Part shown: positions 8,863-18,026 of the stretch, one piece after another | Numbering within the stretch: position 1 is the first letter of the stretch | How the letters are laid out: each line of letters begins with the position of its first letter | Source: an uncultured beta proteobacterium | GTDB taxonomy: Bacteria; Pseudomonadota; Gammaproteobacteria; Burkholderiales; SG8-41 | DNA length: 64,000 bases | Assembly (NCBI GenBank): GCA_903893565.1 | Contig: CAITMU010000103.1 | Location: 1 to 64,000 of the forward strand | Reading direction: 5' to 3' | Program-made: the position numbers and the translations under genes | Notes under the pieces: generated by a model | The model's database searches: none | What the model was told of the DNA's origin: nothing | Seen by the model: the letters and a program-made list of their open reading frames with translations, nothing else

Positions 8863-9315
8863 ATGGTCTACATGAACCCCACCGTAGACTGTCCCCTGTG
8901 CGATCAAATCGGCGGCCACCTTTTATGGCAGGATGATCGCTGCCGAGTAGTACGGGTCGATGAACCCGGCTACAGCGCATACTGCCGCGTGATCTGGCAC
9001 ACACACGTTGCCGAGATGACAGACCTTAATCCCCTAGACCAAACCCACTGCCTACGCGTCGTACTGACCGTGGAGTCGGTTTTAAGAGCTTTAATAAAGC
9101 CAGATAAAATCAATCTTGCCAGTTTAGGTAATTTTACGCCCCACCTCCACTGGCATGTGGTGGCCCGCTTTCAAGGGGATCCCCATTTTCCTCAGTCGGT
9201 GTGGGGCCCCGCTCTACGACCCTCGCTCCCCTTCGCCCTGCCCCTTCAATCGCTATCGCCCGAGGCCTTCCACCAAACCTTTGTTCGTTTGTGGTCACGC
9301 GTAAACCTCTCCTAG
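8863..9315 (+). CDS. HIT-family nucleotide hydrolase-like protein
   Basis: The 150-residue protein carries the histidine triad near residue 98, written NFTPHLHWHVVARF (H-x-H-x-H), in which the middle histidine is the usual nucleophile for attacking nucleotide alpha-phosphates. An N-terminal CPLCDQ is typical of HIT proteins that bind zinc. Proteobacterial relatives act on purine nucleotide amidates or dinucleotides, but this subgroup is uncharacterised. ATG at 8863 is used here; ATG at 8872, three codons on, is equally possible. It begins about 90 bases after the YqaA gene and is followed on the same strand by the DUF971 and ubiE genes. Confidence 0.88.
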   Translation: MVYMNPTVDCPLCDQIGGHLLWQDDRCRVVRVDEPGYSAYCRVIWHTHVAEMTDLNPLDQTHCLRVVLTVESVLRALIKPDKINLASLGNFTPHLHWHVVARFQGDPHFPQSVWGPALRPSLPFALPLQSLSPEAFHQTFVRLWSRVNLS

Positions 9316-9424
9316 CCCTTTATCACCCTCTTCACCCGTATGCTTTGCCTAGGCCGACCGGCTTAGGGTATGATCAAGTTCTTGAATTATCCGCATTTAA
9401 ATGGCCTGTCGAGTCCCCTGAACC

Positions 9425-9805
9425 ATGTGTGCCGCCAAAGTTTCCCCCGCCCCCACCCCAAGTCAGATCAAGCTGCATCAAATCTCACGCATTCTAGAAG
9501 TGAGTTTTGAGGATGGGCAAACGTTTCGTTTGTCCTGCGAATTTCTGCGGGTCTACTCCCCGTCAGCCGAAGTCAGAGGTCATGGCGTAGGTCAGGAGAC
9601 CTTGCAAGTGGGCAAGAAAAACGTCGGGATCGAGTCTGTCGCGCCCGTTGGCAATTATGCTCTGCAGCTTAATTTTACCGACGGGCACAACACAGGACTT
9701 TACTCTTGGGACCTCCTGTATGATTTAGGCCTGCGGCAAGAGACTTTGTGGAACGACTATCTGGCCCGTCTGGAAGCCGCCTCCCAAAGCCGCGACCCCT
9801 CCTAA
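9425..9805 (+). CDS. DUF971 (GBBH-like N-terminal domain) protein
   Basis: This 126-residue protein is a single DUF971 domain, the fold found at the N-terminus of gamma-butyrobetaine hydroxylase. The signature parts are LEVSFEDGQTFRLSCEFLRVYSPSAEVRGHG (residues about 28-58), VGIESVAPVGNYALQLNFTDGHNTGLYSWDLLYDLG (75-112). Stand-alone members are often encoded beside ubiE in betaproteobacteria, as here, 28 bases upstream of ubiE, and some are linked to iron-sulfur protein maturation. Its biochemical role is not known. No clear ribosome binding site precedes the ATG. Confidence 0.9.
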   Translation: MCAAKVSPAPTPSQIKLHQISRILEVSFEDGQTFRLSCEFLRVYSPSAEVRGHGVGQETLQVGKKNVGIESVAPVGNYALQLNFTDGHNTGLYSWDLLYDLGLRQETLWNDYLARLEAASQSRDPS

Positions 9806-9832
9806 CATTACTGATCCGTCTAGGACCCCCCC

Positions 9833-10567
9833 ATGAGCGAAACCACTCACTTTGGCTTCCAGGAAGTGGCTGAAGAGGAAAAAGCCCATAAGGTTGAAGA
9901 AGTTTTTAGTTCTGTTGCCCAGCGCTATGACTTAATGAATGACCTGATGTCTGGGGGATTACACCGGTTATGGAAACGTTTCACGGTCGAACAAAGTTTT
10001 TTACGTCCAGGCAATCGGGTTCTGGATGTGGCCGGTGGCACAGGAGATTTATCTCGCCTTTTTGCTAAAAAAGTAGGGCCTACTGGCCAAGTGGTCTTAA
10101 CCGATATCAACGCGGCCATGTTGGGAATCGGTCGGGATCGCCTTCTGGATGAGGGCTTGATGACACCGGCAGTGCAATGCGATGCGGAAAAGCTCCCCTT
10201 CGTATCGAATCACTTTGATTGCGTCTGCGTGGCCTTTGGCTTACGCAACATGACCCATAAAGAAATCGCTTTAGGCGAAATGTGGCGGGTGTTGCGACCC
10301 GGCGGACGCTTGCTCGTACTAGAATTTAGTCGCGTTTGGAAGCCCTTGCAAAAGGTCTACGACGCCTATTCTTTTAATGTTCTGCCTAAATTAGGTGCCG
10401 CTATTACCCAGGATGCCGAAAGCTATCGTTATCTCGCTGAATCCATTCGCATGCACCCTGACCAAGAAAGCTTAAAACAAATGATGGAACATTCTGGGTT
10501 GGAACGTGTCCAATATTTTAACTTGTCAGCTGGTGTTGTGGCACTTCACCGCGGCTACAAACTGTAA
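9833..10567 (+). CDS. ubiE: Demethylmenaquinone/ubiquinone C-methyltransferase UbiE
   Basis: The 244-residue enzyme adds the ring C-methyl group from S-adenosylmethionine in ubiquinone (and menaquinone) synthesis. [29 protein letters not shown] (residues about 20-50) is the family signature, [15 protein letters not shown] near 63 is SAM motif I, and [33 protein letters not shown] near 130-160 is the second ubiE/COQ5 signature. AGGA at 9822-9825 is seven bases before the ATG. It opens the local ubiquinone cluster with ubiJ and ubiB downstream, interrupted only by the Tim44-like gene. Full length for the family. Confidence 0.97.
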   Translation: MSETTHFGFQEVAEEEKAHKVEEVFSSVAQRYDLMNDLMSGGLHRLWKRFTVEQSFLRPGNRVLDVAGGTGDLSRLFAKKVGPTGQVVLTDINAAMLGIGRDRLLDEGLMTPAVQCDAEKLPFVSNHFDCVCVAFGLRNMTHKEIALGEMWRVLRPGGRLLVLEFSRVWKPLQKVYDAYSFNVLPKLGAAITQDAESYRYLAESIRMHPDQESLKQMMEHSGLERVQYFNLSAGVVALHRGYKL

Positions 10568-10664
10568 TCGGGTAGCTTTAGGCACCAGTCGGATGCCCTG
10601 AAACAAATATTAAGTGTTTGATTAAAAATAATAAATTTTACATTTTTCGTTCTCATTTCTGCTC

Positions 10665-10699
10665 TATAATAGATTCTTAATAAGATAGACCTAGGAGGT
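10665..10699 (+). promoter_or_regulatory. -10 box and strong ribosome binding site of the Tim44-like gene
   Basis: A perfect TATAAT lies at 10665-10670 in an A+T-rich stretch after ubiE, with no good -35 at the right distance. A full AGGAGGT at 10693-10699 precedes the ATG at 10709. The start is therefore well fixed, and the gene is probably transcribed separately from ubiE. Confidence 0.5.
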
Positions 10700-10708
10700 A
10701 AAAATCAC

Positions 10709-11551
10709 ATGAAATCCTTTTTTTCTACATTGCTCGTGTTTTTAAGTTTTGCGACCTTAAGCCTTGAAATCGATGCGGCACGTTTGGGAGGCGGAGGTAG
10801 CTTTGGCCGTCAAAGCTCCAGTGCGAGCCGTCTGAGTCAATCCCCGGCCCCTCGTCCTAACATGCCACAATCTGCGCCGATGCCGCAGCCACAACCGTCT
10901 GGCATGAGCCGTTGGTTAGGGCCTTTAGCTGGCGTTGCGGCAGGGTTTGGTTTGGCCTCCCTCTTCAGCGGTGGCTTCGGTGGTGGTGGTATGGGCGGCT
11001 CTATGGGTAGCTTGTTCACCATGTTATTAGTAGGAGTGGGGATTTTCCTACTCTTTAACCTATTAAGACGCAAAGCCTCCACTGGACAGCCCGTTGAATA
11101 CGCCGGTGGCCACCCCCAAGAGCCTTTCTATGATCACGCGCAGGGCTCCTCGTCCTCATCGACGGGCTACTCAAACGCTCATTGGCCTGCAGATTTTGAC
11201 GCGGCTGAATTTGAACGCCAGTCCCTTTCCAACTTCCATCGCTTGCAAGCGGCTAACGATGCCGGTGACCTTTCTACCCTACGTGACTTTTTAACCCCTG
11301 CGCTTTACCACGAACTCGAAACAAGCCTTCAGTCTACTTGGGGCGTGCCTCAGAAAACAGAAGTATTCAACCTCCATGCAAGAGTTCTGGAAGTGGTCAC
11401 CGAAGGTCTACTCTACGTGGTCAGCGTGCAATTTCAAGGTCAAGTCCGCGAAAACGGCGTGATGAATGCTTTAAATGAAATCTGGAACTTAGAAAAACCC
11501 GTCAACGGTCATACTGGTTGGCGTGTCAGCGGAATTCAACAAGCAGGCTAA
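10709..11551 (+). CDS. Tim44-like domain protein, exported or membrane anchored
   Basis: The 280-residue protein begins with a signal peptide (to about residue 23, ...LEIDAARLGGGGSFG). A Gly/Ser/Pro-rich low-complexity stretch (24-70), a Gly-rich segment and a membrane span (about 100-118, FTMLLVGVGIFLLFNLL) follow. The C-terminal Tim44-like domain runs from about 158 to 278. Tim44 in mitochondria tethers Hsp70 to the import channel; the bacterial homologues are envelope proteins of unknown role. In betaproteobacteria the gene commonly sits between ubiE and ubiJ, as it does here. It has one of the strongest ribosome binding sites in the window, suggesting high expression. Confidence 0.87.
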   Translation: MKSFFSTLLVFLSFATLSLEIDAARLGGGGSFGRQSSSASRLSQSPAPRPNMPQSAPMPQPQPSGMSRWLGPLAGVAAGFGLASLFSGGFGGGGMGGSMGSLFTMLLVGVGIFLLFNLLRRKASTGQPVEYAGGHPQEPFYDHAQGSSSSSTGYSNAHWPADFDAAEFERQSLSNFHRLQAANDAGDLSTLRDFLTPALYHELETSLQSTWGVPQKTEVFNLHARVLEVVTEGLLYVVSVQFQGQVRENGVMNALNEIWNLEKPVNGHTGWRVSGIQQAG

Positions 11552-11660
11552 GCTCCCGTTTGTTGGTTTTGCTCATTGTTAAACGAGTTCTTCCACTCTC
11601 CTACCGCTACCGGCACGACCCAGTCTTCAAAAGTCCCACTTCGTGCCGGTAAGCATTCAT

Positions 11661-12245
11661 ATGTTCAACGCCCTCGTCGTCAAGTCCCTTAACCGACTTT
11701 TGCAACAAAATCCTTGGGCTTGCGAGCGCCTTGCGCCCTTCGCAGGTCAAGGGGTCTGGATCGAAATCGCAACGATATCGATCAAACTTCTAATCGATGA
11801 AAATGGTTTATGTCGCTTGCCTTCAGCCAATACTGACCCTGCTGAGCTTAGCGTAGACCTTCACATCATCCTCACCCCTGGCCTTTTGATAAGACTGGCC
11901 GCACGCGATGCCTCAGTCTGGGATCAAATTACCGTCACGGGGAATACGTCGCTTGCCGCAGTATTACGCACCATCGCACGGGATATACGCTGGGAGGTAG
12001 AAGAAGACTTGAGTCGAGTGTTTGGTGACATTGTCGCCCACCGTATGACACGCACGGCACACACACTGGGCCGCTGGGTCGAAGAGGGCATCGATCAGCT
12101 CTTACGCTCTGGCAGTGAATACATCACCGAGGAGGCTTTGGTCGTGGCCTCTGCCTACGACATTGAAAGCTTTTGTGCAAACGTGGATAAACTACGCGAT
12201 CAACTCGCTCGCTTGGAAAAACGCACTGAAGCACTCGAACGCTAA
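11661..12245 (+). CDS. ubiJ: Ubiquinone biosynthesis accessory factor UbiJ (SCP2 domain)
   Basis: From the ATG at 11661 the product has 194 residues. FNALVVKSLNRLLQQNPWACERLAPFAGQGVWIEI at the start and an SCP2-like lipid-binding domain to about residue 110 identify UbiJ, and a C-terminal helical/coiled-coil tail ends in KLRDQLARLEKRTEALER. In E. coli UbiJ with UbiK organises the soluble Ubi complex and binds polyprenyl intermediates. A GTG six codons upstream (11643) is an alternative start. Location between ubiE and ubiB fits the standard ubiE-ubiJ-ubiB order, with the Tim44-like gene inserted. Confidence 0.92.
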   Translation: MFNALVVKSLNRLLQQNPWACERLAPFAGQGVWIEIATISIKLLIDENGLCRLPSANTDPAELSVDLHIILTPGLLIRLAARDASVWDQITVTGNTSLAAVLRTIARDIRWEVEEDLSRVFGDIVAHRMTRTAHTLGRWVEEGIDQLLRSGSEYITEEALVVASAYDIESFCANVDKLRDQLARLEKRTEALER

Positions 12246-12375
12246 GATCTCGCCCAACACGCACGGCCCCAATTCGTTCACGGGTCTTGCCTAGCACTCC
12301 GACGACCACCCTGGATGAGGCTAGATTCGGTGAACCAACGCGCTCTACCCACCGTGTAGAGGTTACAATGGCGAT

Positions 12376-13920
12376 ATGTTTTTTTTCCGCCTACTAAAAA
12401 TACTCCGTATCGCACGTCACTTTAGGCTCGATACCCTCCTATGGCCTACCTCTAGGGCGCGTTTTTTGCTGGCCTTACTACGGCCCGTGTTGCCACAAAG
12501 TCCCCTTTCAATACCTCGCGCCATTCGACTACGCCTGGCGCTCGAAGCCCTAGGACCTTTGTTTGTCAAATTTGGTCAAATTCTGTCTACTCGGCGCGAT
12601 CTCTTACCCGAAGATCTCGCCACAGAGTTAGCGAAACTACAAGACCAAGTGCCACCCTTCCCCGGCCAACAAGCTATCCACATTATTGAAAAGGCTCAAG
12701 GGCAACCGATTCAAGCCCTCTTTTCCTCTTTTCAAATCGAGGCCTTGGCCAGTGCCTCGGTAGCCCAAGTGCATCTGGCCACCCTGCATGATGGGCGCGA
12801 TGCGGCGGTCAAAGTATTGCGCCCCGGCATTGGCCTCATCATCCGTGACGATCTCGCCGTACTGCGCGTCGCGGCAAGCTTACTGAAAACCCTTTGGCAA
12901 GACGGCAAACGCTTAAAGCCGCATGAGGTGGTCGATGAGTTTGCCCGTCATCTGGAAGAGGAGCTCGACCTGACACGAGAAGCGGCCAATGCGAGTCAAT
13001 TAAAACGCAATTTTACTGACTCCAAAACGCTACTGGTTCCAGAAATTTACTGGGAATATTGCTCCGAGCAGGTCATGGTCATGCAACGAATGCACGGGAT
13101 TCCTGTTTCTCATATAGAGCGCTTACGAGCCCAAGGCGTTAACATCCCCGCCTTGGCCCGCTCAGGGGTGGAGATTTTTTTCACTCAAGTGTTTCGCGAT
13201 GGCTTTTTTCATGCGGACATGCACCCAGGCAATATCCTCGTCAATCCACAAGGCCAGTATATCGCCCTCGATTTTGGCATCATGGGAACCCTAAGCCCCA
13301 ATGACAAACGATATCTTGCCCGTAATTTTCTGGCCTTTTTCCGTCGCGATTACCGTGCCGTCGCCGTGGCTCACATCGAATCGGGTTGGGCGCCTGCCGA
13401 AACACGCATCGAAGCCTTCGAGACGGCTATTCGCGCCGTCTGCGAACCCATATTTGATAAGCCATTAAAACAAATCTCTTTCGGTAAGCTACTACTGCGC
13501 TTATTTCAAACCTCACGACGCTTTAACATCCAAATTCAGCCCCAATTGGTGATGCTGCAAAAAACGCTACTCAATATTGAAGGACTGGGGCGCGACATGG
13601 ACCCTGAACTCGATTTATGGATCAGCGCTAAACCTTTCCTCGAGCGTTGGATGTCTGAACAACTGGGTTGGCGAGCACTCGTGCGGAACATTAAAGAAGA
13701 AGCCCCTTTATGGGGAACTTTATTGCCACAATTGCCACGACTGATGGTGACGGCTTTAGAGCAAGCTCACCGCAGTTCACAAAATGAGGGGATAGAGTCA
13801 CTTAAAAAAACACAAAAAAAACTACAAATACAAATTCGCATTTTGATGGCTGTCGCCTTCTTAGGCTTGGTCGGATTATCGAGCCTCATTTTCATATTGA
13901 TGCATTTTATCAACCGCTAA
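12376..13920 (+). CDS. ubiB: Ubiquinone biosynthesis kinase-like ATPase UbiB
   Basis: The 514-residue protein belongs to the ABC1/ADCK/UbiB family. The family-specific KxGQ motif is visible as LFVKFGQILSTRRDLLP near 63. The kinase-like core follows: AAVKVLRPG near 150, FFHADMHPGNILV near 283 and ALDFGIMG near 302. A hydrophobic C-terminus (about 490-512) should anchor it to the inner membrane. UbiB is an unorthodox ATPase needed for coenzyme Q assembly, probably by extracting lipid precursors from the membrane. It ends the ubiE-ubiJ-ubiB cluster. Length matches the family (about 500-550). Confidence 0.96.
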   Translation: MFFFRLLKILRIARHFRLDTLLWPTSRARFLLALLRPVLPQSPLSIPRAIRLRLALEALGPLFVKFGQILSTRRDLLPEDLATELAKLQDQVPPFPGQQAIHIIEKAQGQPIQALFSSFQIEALASASVAQVHLATLHDGRDAAVKVLRPGIGLIIRDDLAVLRVAASLLKTLWQDGKRLKPHEVVDEFARHLEEELDLTREAANASQLKRNFTDSKTLLVPEIYWEYCSEQVMVMQRMHGIPVSHIERLRAQGVNIPALARSGVEIFFTQVFRDGFFHADMHPGNILVNPQGQYIALDFGIMGTLSPNDKRYLARNFLAFFRRDYRAVAVAHIESGWAPAETRIEAFETAIRAVCEPIFDKPLKQISFGKLLLRLFQTSRRFNIQIQPQLVMLQKTLLNIEGLGRDMDPELDLWISAKPFLERWMSEQLGWRALVRNIKEEAPLWGTLLPQLPRLMVTALEQAHRSSQNEGIESLKKTQKKLQIQIRILMAVAFLGLVGLSSLIFILMHFINR

Positions 13921-13992
13921 TGCCCGGGTTAACCCCCCACGCTCGCCAGTTAAGGAGATGCCCCACACTTTGAGCCCACGCCAGCTCATCCC

Positions 13993-14952
13993 TTAGCCAT
14001 ACGCCTTTGAAAAAGCCTTCACGAAAGAGGACCACTCGCTAACCGGTAGCGCGTTAATACCGGCTGCCGACTCACGCCCCCCACCCCCAGCGAATTGGGC
14101 ACACACCGCATACGCGCCATGGGGATTGATCAGAGGGGCCCGCACACTCACCCGAAACGTTTGCCCGGTCGTCACCAAAACGGCATGGGCGCGGTGGGCC
14201 GATTGCTGGGCTAACGCATTGGCCCATACCCCATTAATACGCCGACTCCACGCCTCATCAGGCAATACAAATATCGCCGCCTTATCTTCCTGGCTCCACT
14301 GCGGCTGCAAATCTTGGGCTCGCTCCAAATCCTCACGATGCGCACTTTTAAGAACGGCGAACACTGGCTCCTCAATGATAAATTCCAAGGGATTCTCATA
14401 CGGGCAGATCGCTTCATACAAGTCCGTGGGAGCATAGTGCAGATCTTCCACACTATCGCCATAAGCGTTGTAATTCATGCAATTGCCTAGATCATGTAAT
14501 TGGGCAAGCTCCAATCGACTCATGTCGAGCGTTTGTGCCGCCTGCAAGGCTGCTGCCACCAAATTGTCCCCAAAGGCGGCTACCACGGCCCACGCCCGGT
14601 AGCGCCCCTGTAAATGTCGATCCACAATGAGGCTCGTGCACATCTGACTCGACATATCCAAAAAGGTTCTAAGCCTCGGATGATTAGGAATATCGCCGGT
14701 TTGATGGTGATCAAAATAATCACAAGCCACCCCTCGGTTCAATAACCGTTGCAGCGCTTTGGCATTGCTTTTAAGCGATATATCTAAAACCGTGATCTGA
14801 TCGCCCGCCTCGGCAGGCACCCGTTCCAGTAGCTCAATATCGCGTTTTACACCGGTAATTGCCATCGCTTGTCTTGGCTCAACCAAGCGCAATTGGTGCA
14901 AAGCACAGATCCCATCGGCATCGCCGTTAAAAATGTCGTAATATTTGCTCAC
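13993..14952 (-). CDS. DHH-family phosphoesterase-like protein
   Basis: The 319-residue protein starts with YYDIFNGDADGICALHQLRL, where the two Asp residues are DHH motif I, and has CDYFDHHQTGD near residue 80, the DHH motif itself. ITVLDISL near 53 supplies another metal ligand. The C-terminal GGGGRESAAGINAL is the glycine-rich DHHA1-type substrate-binding loop. Such proteins hydrolyse phosphodiester or phosphoanhydride bonds of small nucleotides or polyphosphate with Mn2+. This subgroup, without the RecJ nuclease extension, has no known substrate. It converges on ubiB and diverges from the VanZ gene. Confidence 0.82.
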   Translation of the reverse strand: MSKYYDIFNGDADGICALHQLRLVEPRQAMAITGVKRDIELLERVPAEAGDQITVLDISLKSNAKALQRLLNRGVACDYFDHHQTGDIPNHPRLRTFLDMSSQMCTSLIVDRHLQGRYRAWAVVAAFGDNLVAAALQAAQTLDMSRLELAQLHDLGNCMNYNAYGDSVEDLHYAPTDLYEAICPYENPLEFIIEEPVFAVLKSAHREDLERAQDLQPQWSQEDKAAIFVLPDEAWSRRINGVWANALAQQSAHRAHAVLVTTGQTFRVSVRAPLINPHGAYAVCAQFAGGGGRESAAGINALPVSEWSSFVKAFSKAYG

Positions 14953-14973
14953 TCTTGTCTACACTTTATTCGT

Positions 14974-16065
14974 GTGCCCATTAAAAATTCATCCTCACTA
15001 CCGCTAGCCCTCGTTCTGGCACTAGCTTACCTGTTCACCATCGCCTACGCTAGCCTTCAACCCTTTAGTGGCTGGCGACTCCCCCCTTTTGCGTCCTATC
15101 GTTTTTTATTCGCCCCCTGGCCACAATACATTACACTCGAAGATGTATTAATCAATGCGTTGGCCTATCTACCCTTAGGCTTTATGTTCACTTTTGGCTT
15201 ACGCGGCCGACTATCCGCCCTACCCTGTGTCATCAGCGGCTTCTTGCTCGCGACCATCGTGAGTATCTTGATGGAAACAGCCCAACTCTTTATTACCTCG
15301 CGGGTGGCCTCCAATATCGATATCTTGGCCAACGCCATCGGTAGCCTCTTCGGGGCCTTGAGCGCCCCACTTTTTTTACCCTCACACGTCTTAGGGTCTC
15401 GTCTAATCGCCTGGCGCCATCAACACTTTTACAACGAAAAACTAATCAATCTTGGCATCATACTCATCACTCTATGGGTGCTCACCCACTTAAACCCGCT
15501 CACCCAGCTCTTCGGGTGCGGTGACTTAAAATTAAACGGATACGGGCCGTTTAATTTAGTGCACACAGCCGGTTTACGTTTATTTGCCGAGGCCATGATT
15601 AGTTTTTTTAATTTGCTAGGCATCGGTCTTTTACTATCCGTTTTGATGCCCCCTTCCCCCTATCGCCGCCAGGCGGTCATGATGACCTTTAGTGCCGCTT
15701 TATTAGTCAAAGTGATCATCATCCATGCCCTGCCCGGGCCCCATGATCTTTTTGCAGGATTCACTCCCGGGGTGTGCCTAGGATTTATCTGCGGCATTTT
15801 TATTTTAATCCTTTTATTTCATATTCACTTGTCTTGGCGACTGGGTCTAGGGCTCGCGTGCTGGATTGGCGCACTCACGGCCATCAATCTCGCACCCGAC
15901 AACCCCTATACCAATTTGCCGCATCAATTGTTTCAAGGCAAAAGCAGTCACTTACTCAGTTTTTCCAATATTTTACAAGCCCTTTCAGCACTGTGGCCGC
16001 TGTTGGCGATGGGCTACCTGACCCTACTATGGATTCATCGTTCTGAACTGCAAAAATCCACCTGA
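14974..16065 (+). CDS. VanZ-family membrane protein
   Basis: From the GTG at 14974 this is a 363-residue protein with about nine or ten membrane segments. The N-terminal third is a VanZ-like domain: LEDVLINALAYLPLGFMF near residue 51, then SILMETAQLFITSRVASNIDILANAIGSLFGA near 92-120, the family signature. The remaining membrane segments are not recognised. VanZ of enterococci raises teicoplanin resistance by an unknown route; the proteobacterial proteins are uncharacterised. The frame is open upstream to 14869, but that would run into the divergent DHH gene, so the later GTG is preferred, without a clear ribosome binding site. Confidence 0.75.
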   Translation: MPIKNSSSLPLALVLALAYLFTIAYASLQPFSGWRLPPFASYRFLFAPWPQYITLEDVLINALAYLPLGFMFTFGLRGRLSALPCVISGFLLATIVSILMETAQLFITSRVASNIDILANAIGSLFGALSAPLFLPSHVLGSRLIAWRHQHFYNEKLINLGIILITLWVLTHLNPLTQLFGCGDLKLNGYGPFNLVHTAGLRLFAEAMISFFNLLGIGLLLSVLMPPSPYRRQAVMMTFSAALLVKVIIIHALPGPHDLFAGFTPGVCLGFICGIFILILLFHIHLSWRLGLGLACWIGALTAINLAPDNPYTNLPHQLFQGKSSHLLSFSNILQALSALWPLLAMGYLTLLWIHRSELQKST

Positions 16066-16170
16066 TTGTCCTATAATCAAGCCTCTGGGCCTCGGAGCAC
16101 AAATCGCTTTAACCTCAGAGGCCATCCAATAGCCTATCTTTTCGCCCTCATCATGCTAAGGAACCACAGC

Positions 16171-16497
16171 TTGAGTCATGCCAATCGCGTTAGTTACTTT
16201 GAGCACCACGTCTTTTTTTGCTGTAATCAGCGCTCGAAGGACGAAAATTGTTGCAATAATTTTGGTGCTAGCAAAATTCGTGATTATGCCAAATCGCGCA
16301 TCAAGGCCCTCAATTTATCAGGCCCTAGCAAAGTGCGTATCAACATGGCCGGTTGCCTTGACCGCTGCGCCGAAGGACCCGTCTTAGTCATCTACCCTGA
16401 AGGCACGTGGTACACCTATATTGACGAACATGACATTGATGAAATTATACGAGAGCATCTTTTAGAAGGTCGTATCGTCAAGCGTCTGGCCCTCTAA
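16171..16497 (+). CDS. Thioredoxin-like [2Fe-2S] ferredoxin
   Basis: With the TTG at 16171 the product has 108 residues. Cysteines at VFFCCNQRSKDENCCNNFGA and NMAGCLDRCAEGPVLVIYPEG follow the pattern of thioredoxin-fold [2Fe-2S] ferredoxins such as the Azotobacter FeS-I protein and the NuoE C-terminal domain, so it should be a small cytoplasmic electron carrier. AAGGA at 16158-16162 lies eight bases before the TTG and decides the start; ATG at 16153 is the alternative. The stop codon touches the ATG of the next gene (alpha/beta hydrolase), so the two are co-transcribed. Confidence 0.85.
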   Translation: MSHANRVSYFEHHVFFCCNQRSKDENCCNNFGASKIRDYAKSRIKALNLSGPSKVRINMAGCLDRCAEGPVLVIYPEGTWYTYIDEHDIDEIIREHLLEGRIVKRLAL

Positions 16498-17100
16498 ATG
16501 CTCGCCATTGAAAACTTAAGGGTGCCTGGCCCTGCGGGCGCCATTGAAGTGGACCTTCAAGACCCTGGCCCAATTCGACGCGGCATCGCCCTCATTGCAC
16601 ACCCCAATCCCTTACAAGGCGGGAGCAAAGACAACAAAGTCGTCACCACCCTGGCTCGCTGCTTTAGTCGCTTGGGCTATGTCGCACTCCGACCCAATTT
16701 CCGTGGGGTGGGTGAGACCGCTGGCCTTCACGATCAGGGGGTGGGTGAGACCGATGACCTAGTGGCCGTGGCACGCTATGCGATGAAACGCTTTGAAACA
16801 GAACACCTCGTACTGGCTGGCTTTTCGTTTGGTAGTTTTATCCAAACCCGCGTCGCTAAACAACTCGCCCACGATCGACTCATTTTGGTGGGCGCCGCCG
16901 TCAGTCGTTTTAAACACGAAACCGTCGCCCCATCGACCCTTGTCATTCATGGAGAAGTCGATGATGTGGTTCCCCTGTCTGGGGTATTGGACTGGGCTCG
17001 CCCACAAAATCTCCCGGTTGTGGTCATTCCTGGAGGGGAGCATTTTTTCCATGGCCGCTTAGCCCAACTCTCACAGATTGTCACTGACTGGTGTCGATGA
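16498..17100 (+). CDS. Alpha/beta hydrolase
   Basis: The 200-residue protein is a compact alpha/beta hydrolase. IALIAHPNPLQGGSKDNKVV opens the core, LAGFSFGSFI near residue 105 holds the nucleophile serine, HGEVDDVVPL near 150 the acid and GGEHFFHG near 180 the histidine. The HPxPxxGG...NKVV opening is typical of a proteobacterial dienelactone-hydrolase-like group of unknown substrate. It starts directly after the ferredoxin stop, and its own stop overlaps the next start (ATGA, 17097-17100), marking a single operon. Confidence 0.88.
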   Translation: MLAIENLRVPGPAGAIEVDLQDPGPIRRGIALIAHPNPLQGGSKDNKVVTTLARCFSRLGYVALRPNFRGVGETAGLHDQGVGETDDLVAVARYAMKRFETEHLVLAGFSFGSFIQTRVAKQLAHDRLILVGAAVSRFKHETVAPSTLVIHGEVDDVVPLSGVLDWARPQNLPVVVIPGGEHFFHGRLAQLSQIVTDWCR

Positions 17101-18017
17101 GCTTATTGTCCTTAAAAGGGGTACACAAGTCCTATGGTTCACACATCGTGCTTCAAGGCATTGATATTGAACTCAAGGCAGGGGAATGTTTTGGACTCCT
17201 CGGCCCCAATGGCGCTGGCAAAACCACAACCCTACGACTAGCCTTGGGATTGACTCACCCTCAAGCCGGCTCGATTCATTTGATGGGACACGATGTCCTC
17301 ACCCACGCAAGACTCGCGCGCCAACAAGTCGGCGTCGTGGCCCAAACCGATAACTTGGATCCCGATTTCACGCTTCGGGAAAATCTTCTGGTCTACGGCC
17401 GGTATTTCGATATTAGCCGGCAGATCTTAGAGGCGCGTATCCCAGGATTACTCGATTTTGCCGGTCTTAGCGCGCGCGCCGATGAACGAATTCAGTCACT
17501 GTCTGGGGGAATGAAACGGCGCCTGACCCTCGCCCGCGCATTAATCAATGACCCGCAGATCGTTTTTCTGGATGAACCCACCACGGGCCTGGATCCTCAG
17601 GCACGTCACCTCATCTGGGACCGCCTGCGCCAACTGACACAAAATGGCAAATCCTTGCTTCTGACCACTCATTTTATGGAAGAAGCCGAGCGCTTGTGCG
17701 ATCGTATTGCCATCATCGATCAGGGCAAAATCATCACCGAAGGGTCTCCCCAACAACTCATCCGTGATCATATCGAGCCTCAAGTGGTTGAACTCTACGG
17801 TGAAGGGGCCGCCGCTTGGGCTCATGCCAAAGCAGCCCGTTTATGCGAACGCTTTGAGCTCACTGGAGGCACCGTCTTTTGCTATGCCAATGATGCCAAG
17901 GCTTTGCTCTGCGAATTAAACCGTGGCGATTTTACGCCCGGTCTACGTTTCTTGCTTCGCCCGGCGAGTCTCGAAGATGTGTTTTTAAAACTCACCGGCC
18001 GGGACCTTAGGGACTAA
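17097..18017 (+). CDS. ABC transporter ATP-binding protein, NodI-like
   Basis: The ATG at 17097 overlaps the previous stop codon (ATGA) and gives 306 residues. The nucleotide-binding domain shows Walker A GPNGAGKTT (K42), the signature LSGGMKRRL near 133, Walker B IVFLDEPT near 155 and the H-loop LLLTTHFMEEAERLCDRIAII. The C-terminal 80 residues match the accessory domain of NodI/DrrA-type exporter ATPases. It pairs with the ABC-2 permease nine bases downstream, so the complex should export a small hydrophobic or glycolipid substrate from the cytoplasmic side. The substrate is unknown. Confidence 0.92.
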   Translation: MSLLSLKGVHKSYGSHIVLQGIDIELKAGECFGLLGPNGAGKTTTLRLALGLTHPQAGSIHLMGHDVLTHARLARQQVGVVAQTDNLDPDFTLRENLLVYGRYFDISRQILEARIPGLLDFAGLSARADERIQSLSGGMKRRLTLARALINDPQIVFLDEPTTGLDPQARHLIWDRLRQLTQNGKSLLLTTHFMEEAERLCDRIAIIDQGKIITEGSPQQLIRDHIEPQVVELYGEGAAAWAHAKAARLCERFELTGGTVFCYANDAKALLCELNRGDFTPGLRFLLRPASLEDVFLKLTGRDLRD

Positions 18018-18026
18018 TCCATCGTT

